Assembly (NCBI GenBank): GCA_035304385.1
Contig: DATGQD010000059.1
Location: 1-64,000 of the forward strand
Length of the DNA: 64,000 nucleotides
Reading direction: 5' to 3'
From: ZC4RG29 sp035304385
GTDB taxonomy: Bacteria > Bacteroidota > Bacteroidia > Cytophagales > Cyclobacteriaceae
Below the pieces are notes generated by a model that saw nothing but the letters and a program-made list of their open reading frames with translations, searched no databases and had not been told where the DNA came from. The translations under genes and the position numbers were made by a program. Positions 33,800 to 42,753 of this stretch are shown here, one piece after another. Within the stretch, counting starts at the first letter, position 1. Each line of letters begins with the position of its first letter.

Positions 33800-34627
33800 G
33801 TGACCACGACCCTCAAGATCTCACCTTACGAACGTTTGCTAATTCCCCGCTATTCCTGTAGTATTGGATCAGGGTTTTGGCAAATGGTCCAGGAATACGG
33901 CAAATACACCCCGGAAGACTTTGAGGTATGGAAGCTGCTCTATGAGCGCCTGATGCCTCACCTGCCCGGCGCAGCCGTCCCTGAATACCTGGAAGGCATC
34001 CGCCGCGTCCGTTTTGTCGCCGACCGCATACCTGATTTTGAGGATACAAACCGGCTCCTGGATTCCTGGACCGGGTGGCGGCTGGAGGTGGTGCCGGGAC
34101 TCATCCCCGATAAAGACTTCTTCGAACTGCTTGCCGACAAGAAATTTCCGGCCAGTACCTGGCTCCGCAAACTCAGCGAACTGGACTACCTCGAAGAACC
34201 CGACATGTTCCATGATGTTTTCGGACATGTTCCGCTGCTCACCAACGCCGACCTGGTTTCATACCTACAGGAACTTAGCAAGATCGCCCTGCGGCATATC
34301 AAAAACCCATACGCCATCGAATTGCTTTCCCGCATCTATTGGTTTACCGTTGAGTTCGGACTTATCCACACCGACGCGGGACTTCGGATCTATGGCGCGG
34401 GCATCCTCAGCTCCAAAGGGGAGACCTCGTACGCGCTGCATGATCCTAAACCCGCGCGACATCCCTTCGACGTTGCTCATATCCTGGATACGCCGTTCCG
34501 CAAGGATGAGTATCAGAAAGAATATTTTATCATCGACGGGTTCGATCAGTTGGCATCATGTATACCTGAACTGGACCGTGTGCTGAACGAGAAGATCAAC
34601 GCGACAAAAGGCAGGGCGCCGGGTTAG
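33800..34627 (+). CDS. phhA: Phenylalanine 4-monooxygenase
   Basis: A 275-residue iron- and pterin-dependent aromatic amino acid hydroxylase. The iron ligands are His138 and His143 in MFHDVFGHVPLL and Glu185 in WFTVEFGLI. It converts phenylalanine to tyrosine in the cytoplasm. The N-terminal regulatory ACT domain of animal enzymes is absent, as in all bacterial forms. Translation starts at a GTG (33800). Its stop overlaps by four bases the stop of the converging OmpA-like gene. The gene symbol follows Pseudomonas usage. Confidence 0.95.
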   Translation: MTTTLKISPYERLLIPRYSCSIGSGFWQMVQEYGKYTPEDFEVWKLLYERLMPHLPGAAVPEYLEGIRRVRFVADRIPDFEDTNRLLDSWTGWRLEVVPGLIPDKDFFELLADKKFPASTWLRKLSELDYLEEPDMFHDVFGHVPLLTNADLVSYLQELSKIALRHIKNPYAIELLSRIYWFTVEFGLIHTDAGLRIYGAGILSSKGETSYALHDPKPARHPFDVAHILDTPFRKDEYQKEYFIIDGFDQLASCIPELDRVLNEKINATKGRAPG

Positions 34628-36642
34628 CTTCCCGCGGCGCCACCTGTAATCTCTATCTCTGTGCGGCGATTGATTTCCCGACCTCCTATCTCATCATCAT
34701 TTGATACGATGGGGCGCTCTGACCCGTAGCCCTTAGCGGTAAGTCGGGATGCGTCAATGCCTTTGGAGACCAGGTAGTCTACAACGGAAGTGGCCCGCTG
34801 AAGTGACAGTATCTTATTGGTTGCGGCCGTGCCGGTGTTATCAGTGTGTCCGTTGATGCGTACCTGGAGCGCAGGGTTCGCCGCCAGCAGTTCGCGGATC
34901 TTTTCAATCTCGGCGATAGATTCGGGGCGTAGGTTCGCTTTACCTGTGTCAAAGAAAATATTCTTAAGCACGACCTTGTTTCCCACCTCGGCGCGTACCA
35001 TGATAATATGCGTATCGATTTCCTGGAACTCGGCAAACTTCGGTAGGTTGAAATTGATCGAGTTGAACAAGTATCCGGCCCGTTCGGTAGCTACACCGTA
35101 GTTTCCCCCGTGTGGGATCGTCAACTCAAAGTCGCCGGTAGCCGGATCAGAACTGATGCGTGAGAGAACTTTCCCGGTCGTGTTATCTATCAGTGACAGC
35201 GTCGCCTCGAGCGGCTCTGCTGTGTTCTCGTCGATCACTTTACCCCTCAGGAGCGTGACGATCCGCTGTGCCTTGTGTTGTTCTATGATAGGATCGACGA
35301 AATCTTCAACCGGCTTCGGCTTCTTCTTCGGTGCGGTTGCCACAGGCTCGGGTTTTGGCTTGGGCTTGTATTTGGGTTCGAGGAACGTTATCGAATAAAT
35401 ATCCGCTTCACCCATGCCCCCTTCTTTCAGGGTAGAGTAGTACCCTTTCTTTTTGTCGGCGGAGATCGTGAAGAAACCGTCGTATTCCCACGTGTTGATG
35501 GGCCATCCGATATTTTCAGGCTTGCCCCACTTACCATCCCTGAACTCGCTGACAAAGATGTCGGCGTTTCCGAGTGTTGGGTGGCCATCCGAGGAAAAAT
35601 ATAATGTAACACCGTCGGGATGTATGAAGGGGGCGTCCTCGTTTCCCGGCGTGTTTATGAGCGGCCCCATGTTTACGGCCTTACCCCAGTCACCCTTTCC
35701 GTCGAGCTCGCTTTTGTAAAGATCCAATTCCCCGTAACCACCCGGCCGGTTGCTGGCAAAGTAAAGCGTTTTGCCATCCGCTGTGATGCTTGCACTCGTC
35801 TCCCAGAAAAGGGCGGTGTTGATGTTGCGGTTTAGCGGTTTAGGCTTGGTCCACTCGCCGTTTTCGAGATGAGAGGTATAGATATCGCCTTCACCATCCT
35901 CGTAATACAGGAACAGTGTTTTTCCGTCGGGCGATAAGGAGGCGGCAGCATCATTGAATTTTTGATTGATGTTTTTGCTGATCATTTTCGGTGGCGCCCA
36001 GGTATCGCCCGTTCGTGTGGTGATGTAGATGTCTTCGTAGTTGGCGCCGGTGCGTTCCGCACGTTCGTCGTCCGTTCTGTTGGAAGTAAATATTAGCGTC
36101 TGCCCATCACCGGAGATCAGCGGCGAGTATTCGTTAAATCGCGTGTTTACGGCAGGGCCGAGGTTCTCGATGATAACGTTGAGTTCGTACTGTGAAAGAG
36201 AATCCGCTATGCGGCATTCAGCGATTTTCTGATCGGCGATGGAGGCAAGCTTCGCCTTTTTCTTCTTGAACTGTTCGAACTGTTCGATAGCCTTCTTGAA
36301 CTCGTTGGTATTCTGGAAGGCAACCCCAAGATGGTAGTTGATTTCGTCGTTGATTCCCGGGTTGAGACGATATGCTTTGTCGATGTAGCGTGCAGCCAGC
36401 GATTTGGTTTCGGAGTACAGGTACGCCATCCCTGCCTTCAAGTTCACCTCCGCATCGTCCGGATTAATTTCCAGCGCATCGAGATACCGCGCGATCGCCT
36501 GCTTGTACTCCTTTCTACCGTAATGGGCATCACCTTGTTTCACGAGGTCTTTCAGACTTTGACCGTGACAAACGAAGGCGACGTGCATGAAAATTACTAC
36601 AACGGGGATGCGCCACACCATGGTCCTCAACGTTTGGGGCAT
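34624..36642 (-). CDS. OmpA family protein with TPR and PD40 propeller
   Basis: A 672-residue envelope protein. After a signal peptide (ends near VCHGQ) come TPR-type helices (GDAHYGRKEYKQAIARYLDAL) to about residue 140, then five or so PD40 beta-propeller repeats with LTFTSNR-like units (LIFTSNRTDDE, LYFASNRPGGYGELDLY, LYFSSDGHPTLGNADIF). A short carboxypeptidase-regulatory-like Ig unit (LLRGKVIDENTAEPLEATLS) leads into the C-terminal OmpA domain, where NGHTDNTGTAATN and LTAKGYGSERP bind peptidoglycan. This layout is common in Bacteroidota, including the T9SS protein PorE. A structural link between the outer membrane and the cell wall is inferred. A second ATG at 36621 is possible. Confidence 0.88.
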   Translation of the reverse strand: MPQTLRTMVWRIPVVVIFMHVAFVCHGQSLKDLVKQGDAHYGRKEYKQAIARYLDALEINPDDAEVNLKAGMAYLYSETKSLAARYIDKAYRLNPGINDEINYHLGVAFQNTNEFKKAIEQFEQFKKKKAKLASIADQKIAECRIADSLSQYELNVIIENLGPAVNTRFNEYSPLISGDGQTLIFTSNRTDDERAERTGANYEDIYITTRTGDTWAPPKMISKNINQKFNDAAASLSPDGKTLFLYYEDGEGDIYTSHLENGEWTKPKPLNRNINTALFWETSASITADGKTLYFASNRPGGYGELDLYKSELDGKGDWGKAVNMGPLINTPGNEDAPFIHPDGVTLYFSSDGHPTLGNADIFVSEFRDGKWGKPENIGWPINTWEYDGFFTISADKKKGYYSTLKEGGMGEADIYSITFLEPKYKPKPKPEPVATAPKKKPKPVEDFVDPIIEQHKAQRIVTLLRGKVIDENTAEPLEATLSLIDNTTGKVLSRISSDPATGDFELTIPHGGNYGVATERAGYLFNSINFNLPKFAEFQEIDTHIIMVRAEVGNKVVLKNIFFDTGKANLRPESIAEIEKIRELLAANPALQVRINGHTDNTGTAATNKILSLQRATSVVDYLVSKGIDASRLTAKGYGSERPIVSNDDEIGGREINRRTEIEITGGAAGS

Positions 36643-36674
36643 GAAACCTAAAAATAGGCCTCCTGACGCAGAAT

Positions 36675-36695
36675 CCCGGGAAAGCCCTCCCGGGT
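36675..36695. repeat. CCCGGG hairpin upstream of the OmpA-like gene
   Basis: Two CCCGGG words around an eight-base spacer form a perfect stem. It lies in the presumed leader or promoter region of the OmpA-like gene. No T run follows on either strand, so it is not a standard terminator. Confidence 0.4.
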
Positions 36696-36728
36696 ATAAG
36701 ACTTGTGTAGGTTTTTGGTGAAATGTGC

Positions 36729-36768
36729 TAAAAAAGTTCCCGTAAAGCAGACCTCCGGACGCTTTACG
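36729..36768 (-). terminator. Hairpin at the uvrB stop codon, short form of a repeated palindromic element
   Basis: On the plus strand GTAAAGC-AGA-CC-TCC-GG-AC-GCTTTAC: an outer stem of eight pairs (36741-36748 with 36761-36768), an asymmetric inner loop AGA/AC and a two-pair inner stem. The uvrB stop codon (36764-36766) is inside the stem. On the minus strand six T follow after six bases, so it can end uvrB transcription. Both flanking blocks, GTAAAGCAGACC and GGACGCTTTAC, recur exactly at 50804 and 50877. Confidence 0.55.
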
Positions 36769-38791
36769 ACGTGCGCTCTTCGAGCAGCTTCTGAATGGCG
36801 AGGTATTCGTCGCGGAGGCGTGCGGCTTCGATGAACTCCAGTTCGCGTGCTGCTTTTTCCATCGCCTTGCGCGTGCGGTCCGAAAGCTTTGTCAGTTCAT
36901 CCCGACTCATGTACGCCGTAACGGGATCGGCCGCGAGGGAAGGTTGCTCTTCTTCGATATAGTATTTTTTCGCACCCTTACCTGTATCCGCGATGCGCGT
37001 CTGGGTGAAGATGGCGTCGCGCGATTTAAGTACGGTACGCGGCACGATGCCATGTTTGGCATTGTATTCTTCCTGCACCTTACGGCGTCGGTTGGTTTCG
37101 TCTATGGCAACCTGCATGGAGTCTGTGATCGTGTCGGCATACATGATCACCTTGCCGTTCTCGTTTCGGGCGGCACGTCCGATCGTCTGCACTAAAGAGC
37201 GCTGGTTGCGGAGGAAACCTTCTTTGTCGGCGTCCAGGATCGCCACGAGTGATACTTCCGGCAGGTCGAGGCCTTCCCTTAACAGGTTGACACCGACGAG
37301 TACGTCGAATACGCCTAGTCGCAGTTCGCGCAGGATTTCCACACGGTCGAGCGTGTCTACTTCGGAGTGAATGTACCTGCATTTTACCCCGGCGCGGTCG
37401 AGAAATTTCGTCAGCTCTTCCGCCATTCGTTTGGTCAGCGTCGTGACGAGCACCCGCTCATTGCGTTTTACCCGTTCATCGATTTCGTCAAGAAGGTCGT
37501 CGATCTGGTTCTTGCTCGGGCGGATATCGATCTCAGGGTCGAGAAGTCCCGTAGGCCGGATCAGCTGTTCCACAACGACACCTTCCGACTTGCGCAATTC
37601 ATACTCACTGGGGGTAGCGCTCACATAAATGGTCTGACGGACCAACGATTCGAATTCGTTGAACGTCAGTGGCCGGTTATCGAGCGCGGAGGGCAGCCTG
37701 AAGCCGTAGTCGACGAGGTTCACCTTTCGGGAACGGTCGCCACCCCACATCGCGCGGATCTGCGGTACGGTAACGTGGCTTTCGTCAATGATGGTGAGGA
37801 AATCGTCGGGAAAATAATCGAGGAGGCAGAACGGCCTGGCCCCGGGCCGTCTGCGGTCAAAGTACCGTGAGTAGTTTTCAATGCCACTGCAATAGCCTAG
37901 CTCGCGCATCATCTCCAGGTCGAACTCTGTCCGTTCTTTAAGGCGCTTGGCTTCCAGGTGCCGGTTTTCCGATTCGAACATCGCCACCTGGGCGACGAGG
38001 TCGTCCTGAATTTCTTTGATGGCCTGGTGCAGCAGGTCCTTCCCCGTTACGAACAGGTTGGCCGGGAATATGGTGACCACCTGTTCGTCCGAGATCTTCC
38101 GTCCTGTAGCGGGGTCGATACGGTGGATGGCTTCGATCTCATCTCCCCAGAAGGTGACGCGGATGGCATAGTCGGCGTAAGCGAGAAAAATATCTACCGT
38201 GTCGCCCTTTACCCGGAACGTGCCGCGTTTGAATTCCGCCTCGGTGCGGTTGTACAAGATGTCGACAAGAGCGAACAGAAGCCGGTTGCGCGGTATGTTT
38301 TCGCCGGTTCTCAGTTTGATTACATTCTTGCCGAACTCCTCCGGGTTTCCGATACCGTATATGCATGATACGGACGCGACGACGATCACGTCGCGTCGAC
38401 CGGTCAGCAACGACGACGTTGCGCTCAGCCTTAGTTTCTCGATCTCCTCGTTTATCGAAAGATCTTTTTCTATATACAGGTTCGAAGTGGGCAGATACGC
38501 TTCGGGCTGGTAATAGTCGTAGTAGGAGATAAAGTATTCGACGGCATTGTTCGGGAAGAACTGCTTGAATTCGCCGTACAATTGTGCGGCGAGCGTCTTG
38601 TTGTGGCTGAGGACCAGCGTGGGGCGGTTACAACGCGCGACCACATTGGCCATGGTAAAGGTCTTGCCCGATCCGGTCACCCCGAGCAGGGTTTGATGCT
38701 GCTCACCGCTGTTGACGCCCTTTACCAGTTGCTCGATCGCCGCGGGCTGGTCGCCCGTGGGTTGATACTCACTGACCAGTTGGAAATCCAT
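36764..38791 (-). CDS. uvrB: Excinuclease ABC subunit B
   Basis: A 675-residue UvrB. The Walker A is GVTGSGKTFT (about residues 38-47), the beta-hairpin for strand separation is in YYDYYQPEAYLP, motif II is DESHVTVPQ, motif VI is QTIGRAARN, and the C-terminal UVR motif binds UvrC (LSDRTRKAMEKAARELEFIEAARLRDEY). It verifies DNA lesions for nucleotide excision repair. It begins one base after the aroE stop and is the last gene of a five-gene minus-strand operon. Full length, no anomalies apart from the hairpin that holds its stop codon. Confidence 0.97.
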   Translation of the reverse strand: MDFQLVSEYQPTGDQPAAIEQLVKGVNSGEQHQTLLGVTGSGKTFTMANVVARCNRPTLVLSHNKTLAAQLYGEFKQFFPNNAVEYFISYYDYYQPEAYLPTSNLYIEKDLSINEEIEKLRLSATSSLLTGRRDVIVVASVSCIYGIGNPEEFGKNVIKLRTGENIPRNRLLFALVDILYNRTEAEFKRGTFRVKGDTVDIFLAYADYAIRVTFWGDEIEAIHRIDPATGRKISDEQVVTIFPANLFVTGKDLLHQAIKEIQDDLVAQVAMFESENRHLEAKRLKERTEFDLEMMRELGYCSGIENYSRYFDRRRPGARPFCLLDYFPDDFLTIIDESHVTVPQIRAMWGGDRSRKVNLVDYGFRLPSALDNRPLTFNEFESLVRQTIYVSATPSEYELRKSEGVVVEQLIRPTGLLDPEIDIRPSKNQIDDLLDEIDERVKRNERVLVTTLTKRMAEELTKFLDRAGVKCRYIHSEVDTLDRVEILRELRLGVFDVLVGVNLLREGLDLPEVSLVAILDADKEGFLRNQRSLVQTIGRAARNENGKVIMYADTITDSMQVAIDETNRRRKVQEEYNAKHGIVPRTVLKSRDAIFTQTRIADTGKGAKKYYIEEEQPSLAADPVTAYMSRDELTKLSDRTRKAMEKAARELEFIEAARLRDEYLAIQKLLEERTS

Positions 38792-38792
38792 A

Positions 38793-39536
38793 TTAGCTAT
38801 TCCAGATCTCCCACGATTTCTCGGCCTGCACGTGAAGCATTTCCAGGCCGTTCTTGATCGTAGCGCCCCGCATCTCGGCCTTTTGCAGGAAAAGGGTCCG
38901 GGCCGGGTTGTAAATCAGGTCGTACACAAAATGTTCCTTCCCGATCTGGTCGTAGTCGATAGGGGGCATGGCATCGGTGTCCGGATGCATACCCAGGGGA
39001 GTGGTATTGATGAGTAACTTGGATTGATTCAGGATCGCAGGGTCACGCTTCAGGTCTTCATAGGTATAATCCCCCTGACCTTTGGTGCGCGATACGACCT
39101 TGAAAGGAATCTCCAATTTTTTCAGCGCCTTTTGCACCGCCTTGGACGAGCCGCCTGTTCCGAGTATGAGGGCGTTCATGTTATGCCCTTCCGGAAGCCA
39201 CGTTTTTGCCGTCTCATAGAAGGCGTCGGAGTCGGTATTGAAACCGATCTTTTTGCCGTCACGGATCTTAATAACGTTGACGGCGCCGATGAATTTGGCG
39301 ACGGGATAGACTTCGTCTAAATGTTTGATTACCGATTCCTTGTACGGAATCGTTACGTTAAGACCCTGAAGATCCTTGTTTTCTTCAAACAGTGTTTCAA
39401 TGTCTTCGACCTTTTTCAGCGGAAACAGTTCATACCTGCAATCGCGCAGGCCTTCTCTGAAGAATTTTTCCTCGAAGTAGGTTTTCGAAAACGAGTGGCT
39501 TATGGTCAGGCCGATCAGGCCATACACTTTCTCCAT
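38793..39536 (-). CDS. aroE: Shikimate dehydrogenase
   Basis: A 247-residue enzyme. The shikimate site is seen in GLTISHSFSKTYFEE (Ser-x-Ser) and LNVTIPYKESV with the catalytic Lys; the conserved GAVNVIKI follows, then GFNTDSDAF with the catalytic Asp and the NADP loop LGTGGSSKAV. TTPLGM and YDLIYNP close the list. It reduces 3-dehydroshikimate in aromatic amino acid synthesis. One base separates its stop from the uvrB start, and one base its start from the stop of the DUF368 gene, so it is firmly inside an operon. Confidence 0.95.
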   Translation of the reverse strand: MEKVYGLIGLTISHSFSKTYFEEKFFREGLRDCRYELFPLKKVEDIETLFEENKDLQGLNVTIPYKESVIKHLDEVYPVAKFIGAVNVIKIRDGKKIGFNTDSDAFYETAKTWLPEGHNMNALILGTGGSSKAVQKALKKLEIPFKVVSRTKGQGDYTYEDLKRDPAILNQSKLLINTTPLGMHPDTDAMPPIDYDQIGKEHFVYDLIYNPARTLFLQKAEMRGATIKNGLEMLHVQAEKSWEIWNS

Positions 39537-39537
39537 G

Positions 39538-40476
39538 TCAGATTTTAGTTTTCATTCTCTCTGCCACCTTTTCAATCAGCAGCACGATAATTACCCCAAT
39601 GGCGGCGAAGAGTATTGCCTGGAATACCTGGGGGTCGTTCCCCGTGTTTGCCATGTACTCGCCGGGCAAAATGCTCTTGTCAAAGGCACACACCTGATTG
39701 CCGTTGCTGTCCAGGCGATAAGTCAGGCATTCCTTCCAGGGCCAGACTTTGTTGAGCGACCCTAACATGAAACCGGCCAGCAAGGCGATGGTAAGATCAT
39801 GGTAGTGGTCCAGCACCCAGGTAAGTACCCATGAAAAGGCAATAATACCAATTATACACCCGAGCGCAAAGGTAACAATGACAGGGATATTGGCGGCAAT
39901 GAGGGCACTCATGATAAATTCATATTTGCCGAGCAGCAGCAATATGAACGCTCCGGAAATACCCGGAAGGATCATGGCGCATATTGCGGTAGCGCCGGAG
40001 AGGAACACAAACCACAACGCCTCCGGACTTTGGGCGGGAGAAAGTACGGTAATCATGTACGCCACCACAATACCGATAACGAAGGAAGCGATCACAGCCA
40101 CGTTCCACCGGTTAATCGTGCGCAATATCAACGGTGACGATATAAGTATTAACCCGAAAAAGAACGACCAGGTTCGGATCGGATGTGTTTCGAGAAAATA
40201 CAACATCAGTTTGGCCAGCGAAAAGAGGCTTGTCAGGATGCCCGCCACAACAGCCAGCAGGAAGCTGCCGTTGATCTTCTTCCAGAATGCCTTCAGCTTA
40301 AAGCTAAGCAGCAGCTTTATGGCCTGTAAGTCAATAGCCTTAATGGAGTGTACCAGTTCGGAATAAATCCCCGTAATGAACGCGATGGTACCGCCGGACA
40401 CGCCCGGAATGACATCTGCTCCACCCATTGTAAATCCCTTCAGGTAGAGCAATATGTAGTCTTTTGGTCTTCTCAA
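39538..40476 (-). CDS. DUF368 polyprenyl-phosphate transporter (PopT-like)
   Basis: A 312-residue membrane protein with about eight hydrophobic spans. It starts LKGFTMGGADVIPGVSGGTIAFITGIY and repeats the pattern later as CAMILPGISGAFILLLLGKYE; this pair of re-entrant PG(V/I)SG segments is the mark of DUF368. Members were recently shown to return undecaprenyl phosphate across the inner membrane, so the same job is inferred here. That fits the nearby polysaccharide export operon, which uses the same lipid carrier. It lies one base upstream of aroE and nine bases downstream of the phosphosulfolactate synthase gene. Confidence 0.9.
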   Translation of the reverse strand: MRRPKDYILLYLKGFTMGGADVIPGVSGGTIAFITGIYSELVHSIKAIDLQAIKLLLSFKLKAFWKKINGSFLLAVVAGILTSLFSLAKLMLYFLETHPIRTWSFFFGLILISSPLILRTINRWNVAVIASFVIGIVVAYMITVLSPAQSPEALWFVFLSGATAICAMILPGISGAFILLLLGKYEFIMSALIAANIPVIVTFALGCIIGIIAFSWVLTWVLDHYHDLTIALLAGFMLGSLNKVWPWKECLTYRLDSNGNQVCAFDKSILPGEYMANTGNDPQVFQAILFAAIGVIIVLLIEKVAERMKTKI

Positions 40477-40485
40477 GACTGCCGG

Positions 40486-41286
40486 TTATTCGGTGACGAA
40501 AGGGGGAGCGGTGCCTGTTTTTTTCTCGTTGTTCAAAAAATGCAGGAATGTGTCGCCGCGCAGGCCGAGGCGGATGGTCTCCAGGGGAATCACCTCATTG
40601 GGTGCTATATTGCCCAGGTTGACGTTCGCGCCGAGCAGTTTGATGAACCATACCTGCTGCGCCTTTTGCGGCGCTTCCCAGATGATCTTTTCGAAGGGGA
40701 TCTTCGTAAGGATTTCCTGCACCAGCCCGGAACGCACCTCGCCGGACGAGCGGAACAAGCCTACGTTGCCGCTTTCGCGCGCTTCACCGATCACTTTCCA
40801 GGCACCGGCATCAAGCTCCTTCTGCATCAGTTCAATCCACTTGTACGGCGGGATGATTTTTTCAGCATCCTTGGAGCCGACTTCGGAGAGTACTGTAACC
40901 TGTTCGGAAAGCTTCGCGATGTAGTCGCACTTCTTGTCATGATCCAAATCGATGGAACCATCCGAGACTTCGGCAAAAGACATGTCGTACTTGTCGAGAG
41001 CGCGTCGGTATTCGTCAAATTGCCCCCGGGCAACGAACGCTTCGAACAAGGTACCGCCAAAGTAGCTGGGAATACCCGCCTCTTTGTATACCCTCAGCTT
41101 GTCCTTGAGGTTAGGCGTGACGTACGAGGTGCCCCATCCAAACTTCAAAATGTCAACATGATCTGCGCATACCTCAACAAAGTCTTCGGCTTCCCTGATG
41201 CTCATGCCCTTGTCCATGGCCATGGTAAAGCCGTACTGCCTGGGCTTGGTTGTGCGCTCAGGCAGGTTGCTAAGCTCGTAGTTCAT
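40486..41286 (-). CDS. Phosphosulfolactate synthase (ComA family)
   Basis: A 266-residue TIM-barrel protein of the ComA family. Visible marks are DKGMSIREAEDFVEVCADHVDILKFGWGT, GIPSYFGGTLFEAF, EVSDGSIDL, and ESGNVGLFRSSGEVR. ComA adds sulfite to phosphoenolpyruvate to make phosphosulfolactate, the first step to coenzyme M in methanogens. Bacteria without coenzyme M use it for sulfolactate or sulfonates; Bacteroidota make sulfonolipids from cysteate, so a link to that C3 sulfonate is an inference. No ComB or ComC gene is adjacent. Its ATG overlaps the stop of the TPR gene by one base. Confidence 0.88.
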   Translation of the reverse strand: MNYELSNLPERTTKPRQYGFTMAMDKGMSIREAEDFVEVCADHVDILKFGWGTSYVTPNLKDKLRVYKEAGIPSYFGGTLFEAFVARGQFDEYRRALDKYDMSFAEVSDGSIDLDHDKKCDYIAKLSEQVTVLSEVGSKDAEKIIPPYKWIELMQKELDAGAWKVIGEARESGNVGLFRSSGEVRSGLVQEILTKIPFEKIIWEAPQKAQQVWFIKLLGANVNLGNIAPNEVIPLETIRLGLRGDTFLHFLNNEKKTGTAPPFVTE

Positions 41287-42692
41287 TAAGTGTTATTCTT
41301 TCTAAATTGATCGATGATCTTGTACAACGCCTTCTGCGTTTCGACCTTCGGAAAAAATTCAAACAGTGTTGTATGACCATCAAAGTCCAAAATTAAGGCA
41401 TTTTCCAAATAATTAAAGGCTTCCTTAAATTGGCCCTTTTCGATCAGGTATACCGTCATCCGGTAAAAAAATTCGGGATCATCGGGAATTTCCTCGAAGC
41501 CTTGCAAGAGGGTGTCGATCGCCCGGGCATAGTTGCCCTGCTCAAAATAGATGTACGACCAGTTCAGCCAGATCTCTTTGTCGCCGGGATCGAGCTTTGC
41601 GGCCTCTTCATAGGCGTCGAGGCTTGAGACCGTATTGCCGAGTTTGAACTCAGCATGGGCTACAGCCTTCCAGTACTCAGGGTTTTCCGCGCTCAACTTG
41701 AGCGCCTTGTTGTAAAAATGCAGGGCCTGGTACCACTTCTCCTGTTTTTCAAGGCATGCGCCGGCTCCAAACAGCGCCTCGTCGTAGAGGTTGTCCAGCT
41801 TGGCAGCCTTTTGAAAGTACTTTAAGCCCAATTCATATTGTTCGAGCGCTTCATAGGCGGCGCCAAGACAGCAATACACTTCAGGGCTGGGACCTTCCAG
41901 GTCCATCGTCCGCTTGAAAGAATCCAGCGCTTTGGTAAACTGCTGGAGGTTCATGTAGGTATTGCCCATGTTGAAGTAAGCAGAGGCAAACGTATCGTCT
42001 ATCGTTACTGCGAAGTCGTATGCCTGCAAGGCTTCTTCGTATTGCTCAAGCTTGTTGTGTACGATGCCGAGGTTATACCATGCCGCGGCCGAATAGGGAT
42101 CTTCGTCTATGAACTTCTTATAATAGTCGATGCTCTTTTCCAATTGACCGGAAACGTCAAGGCAATAGGCGAGTTCGTAAAGTGCACCTTCGTGATTAAG
42201 GTTCACTTCGATGGCCTTCTTGTACGCCTCCACGGCGCCTGTGTAATCTTCCAGGTTCTGGTATGCCAGGCCGATGTTGTACCACACTTCGTCCTTGTCT
42301 TCCGCCAGGTCGAGTGCGCGTTCATAGCATTCGATAGCTTCCCGGAACTTACCCTGGAGCGCCAGGATGGAACCCGTCGTCAGCGAAACCTCAGGATCAT
42401 TGGGCTGGAGGGCCGCAGCCTGTTCAAGCAACGCGAGTGCCTGATCGTATTCTTCAAGATTAGACAGAATCTGAGCCTTGACCGTAAGCAATTCAGTCGA
42501 AAACGGGTATTGTGAAATAGCCTGGTTGACAGCCTGAAGTGCCTTGTTGTATTTGCTCCGGAACAGGTAGTAGTCTATAATCTGTTCGTAGGATTCCAGG
42601 TCAAACAAACCGGGCTTTTTCCTGCGAAGAAGATCCTCAAACCGCCGAATCAACTCATTTTCTTCCTCACGCTTGCGATATTCTCTCGGCAT
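41286..42692 (-). CDS. Tetratricopeptide repeat protein
   Basis: A 468-residue cytoplasmic protein built of about twelve TPR units from residue 40 to 440 (for example AWYNLGIVHNKLEQYEEALQAYDFAV, AYFNMGNTYMNLQQFTKALDSFKRT). No signal peptide, membrane span or catalytic domain. TPR arrays hold partner proteins, but none can be named. It is the first gene of the minus-strand operon with phosphosulfolactate synthase, DUF368, aroE and uvrB. A poor -7 box (TAATTTAG) lies in the 61 bases between it and the epimerase gene. Confidence 0.88.
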   Translation of the reverse strand: MPREYRKREEENELIRRFEDLLRRKKPGLFDLESYEQIIDYYLFRSKYNKALQAVNQAISQYPFSTELLTVKAQILSNLEEYDQALALLEQAAALQPNDPEVSLTTGSILALQGKFREAIECYERALDLAEDKDEVWYNIGLAYQNLEDYTGAVEAYKKAIEVNLNHEGALYELAYCLDVSGQLEKSIDYYKKFIDEDPYSAAAWYNLGIVHNKLEQYEEALQAYDFAVTIDDTFASAYFNMGNTYMNLQQFTKALDSFKRTMDLEGPSPEVYCCLGAAYEALEQYELGLKYFQKAAKLDNLYDEALFGAGACLEKQEKWYQALHFYNKALKLSAENPEYWKAVAHAEFKLGNTVSSLDAYEEAAKLDPGDKEIWLNWSYIYFEQGNYARAIDTLLQGFEEIPDDPEFFYRMTVYLIEKGQFKEAFNYLENALILDFDGHTTLFEFFPKVETQKALYKIIDQFRKNNT

Positions 42693-42753
42693 TGATCTGT
42701 ATTAGGTTTTTCTAAATTAGATATTTCCCCATACACTCTGGCGGAAACGCTAT

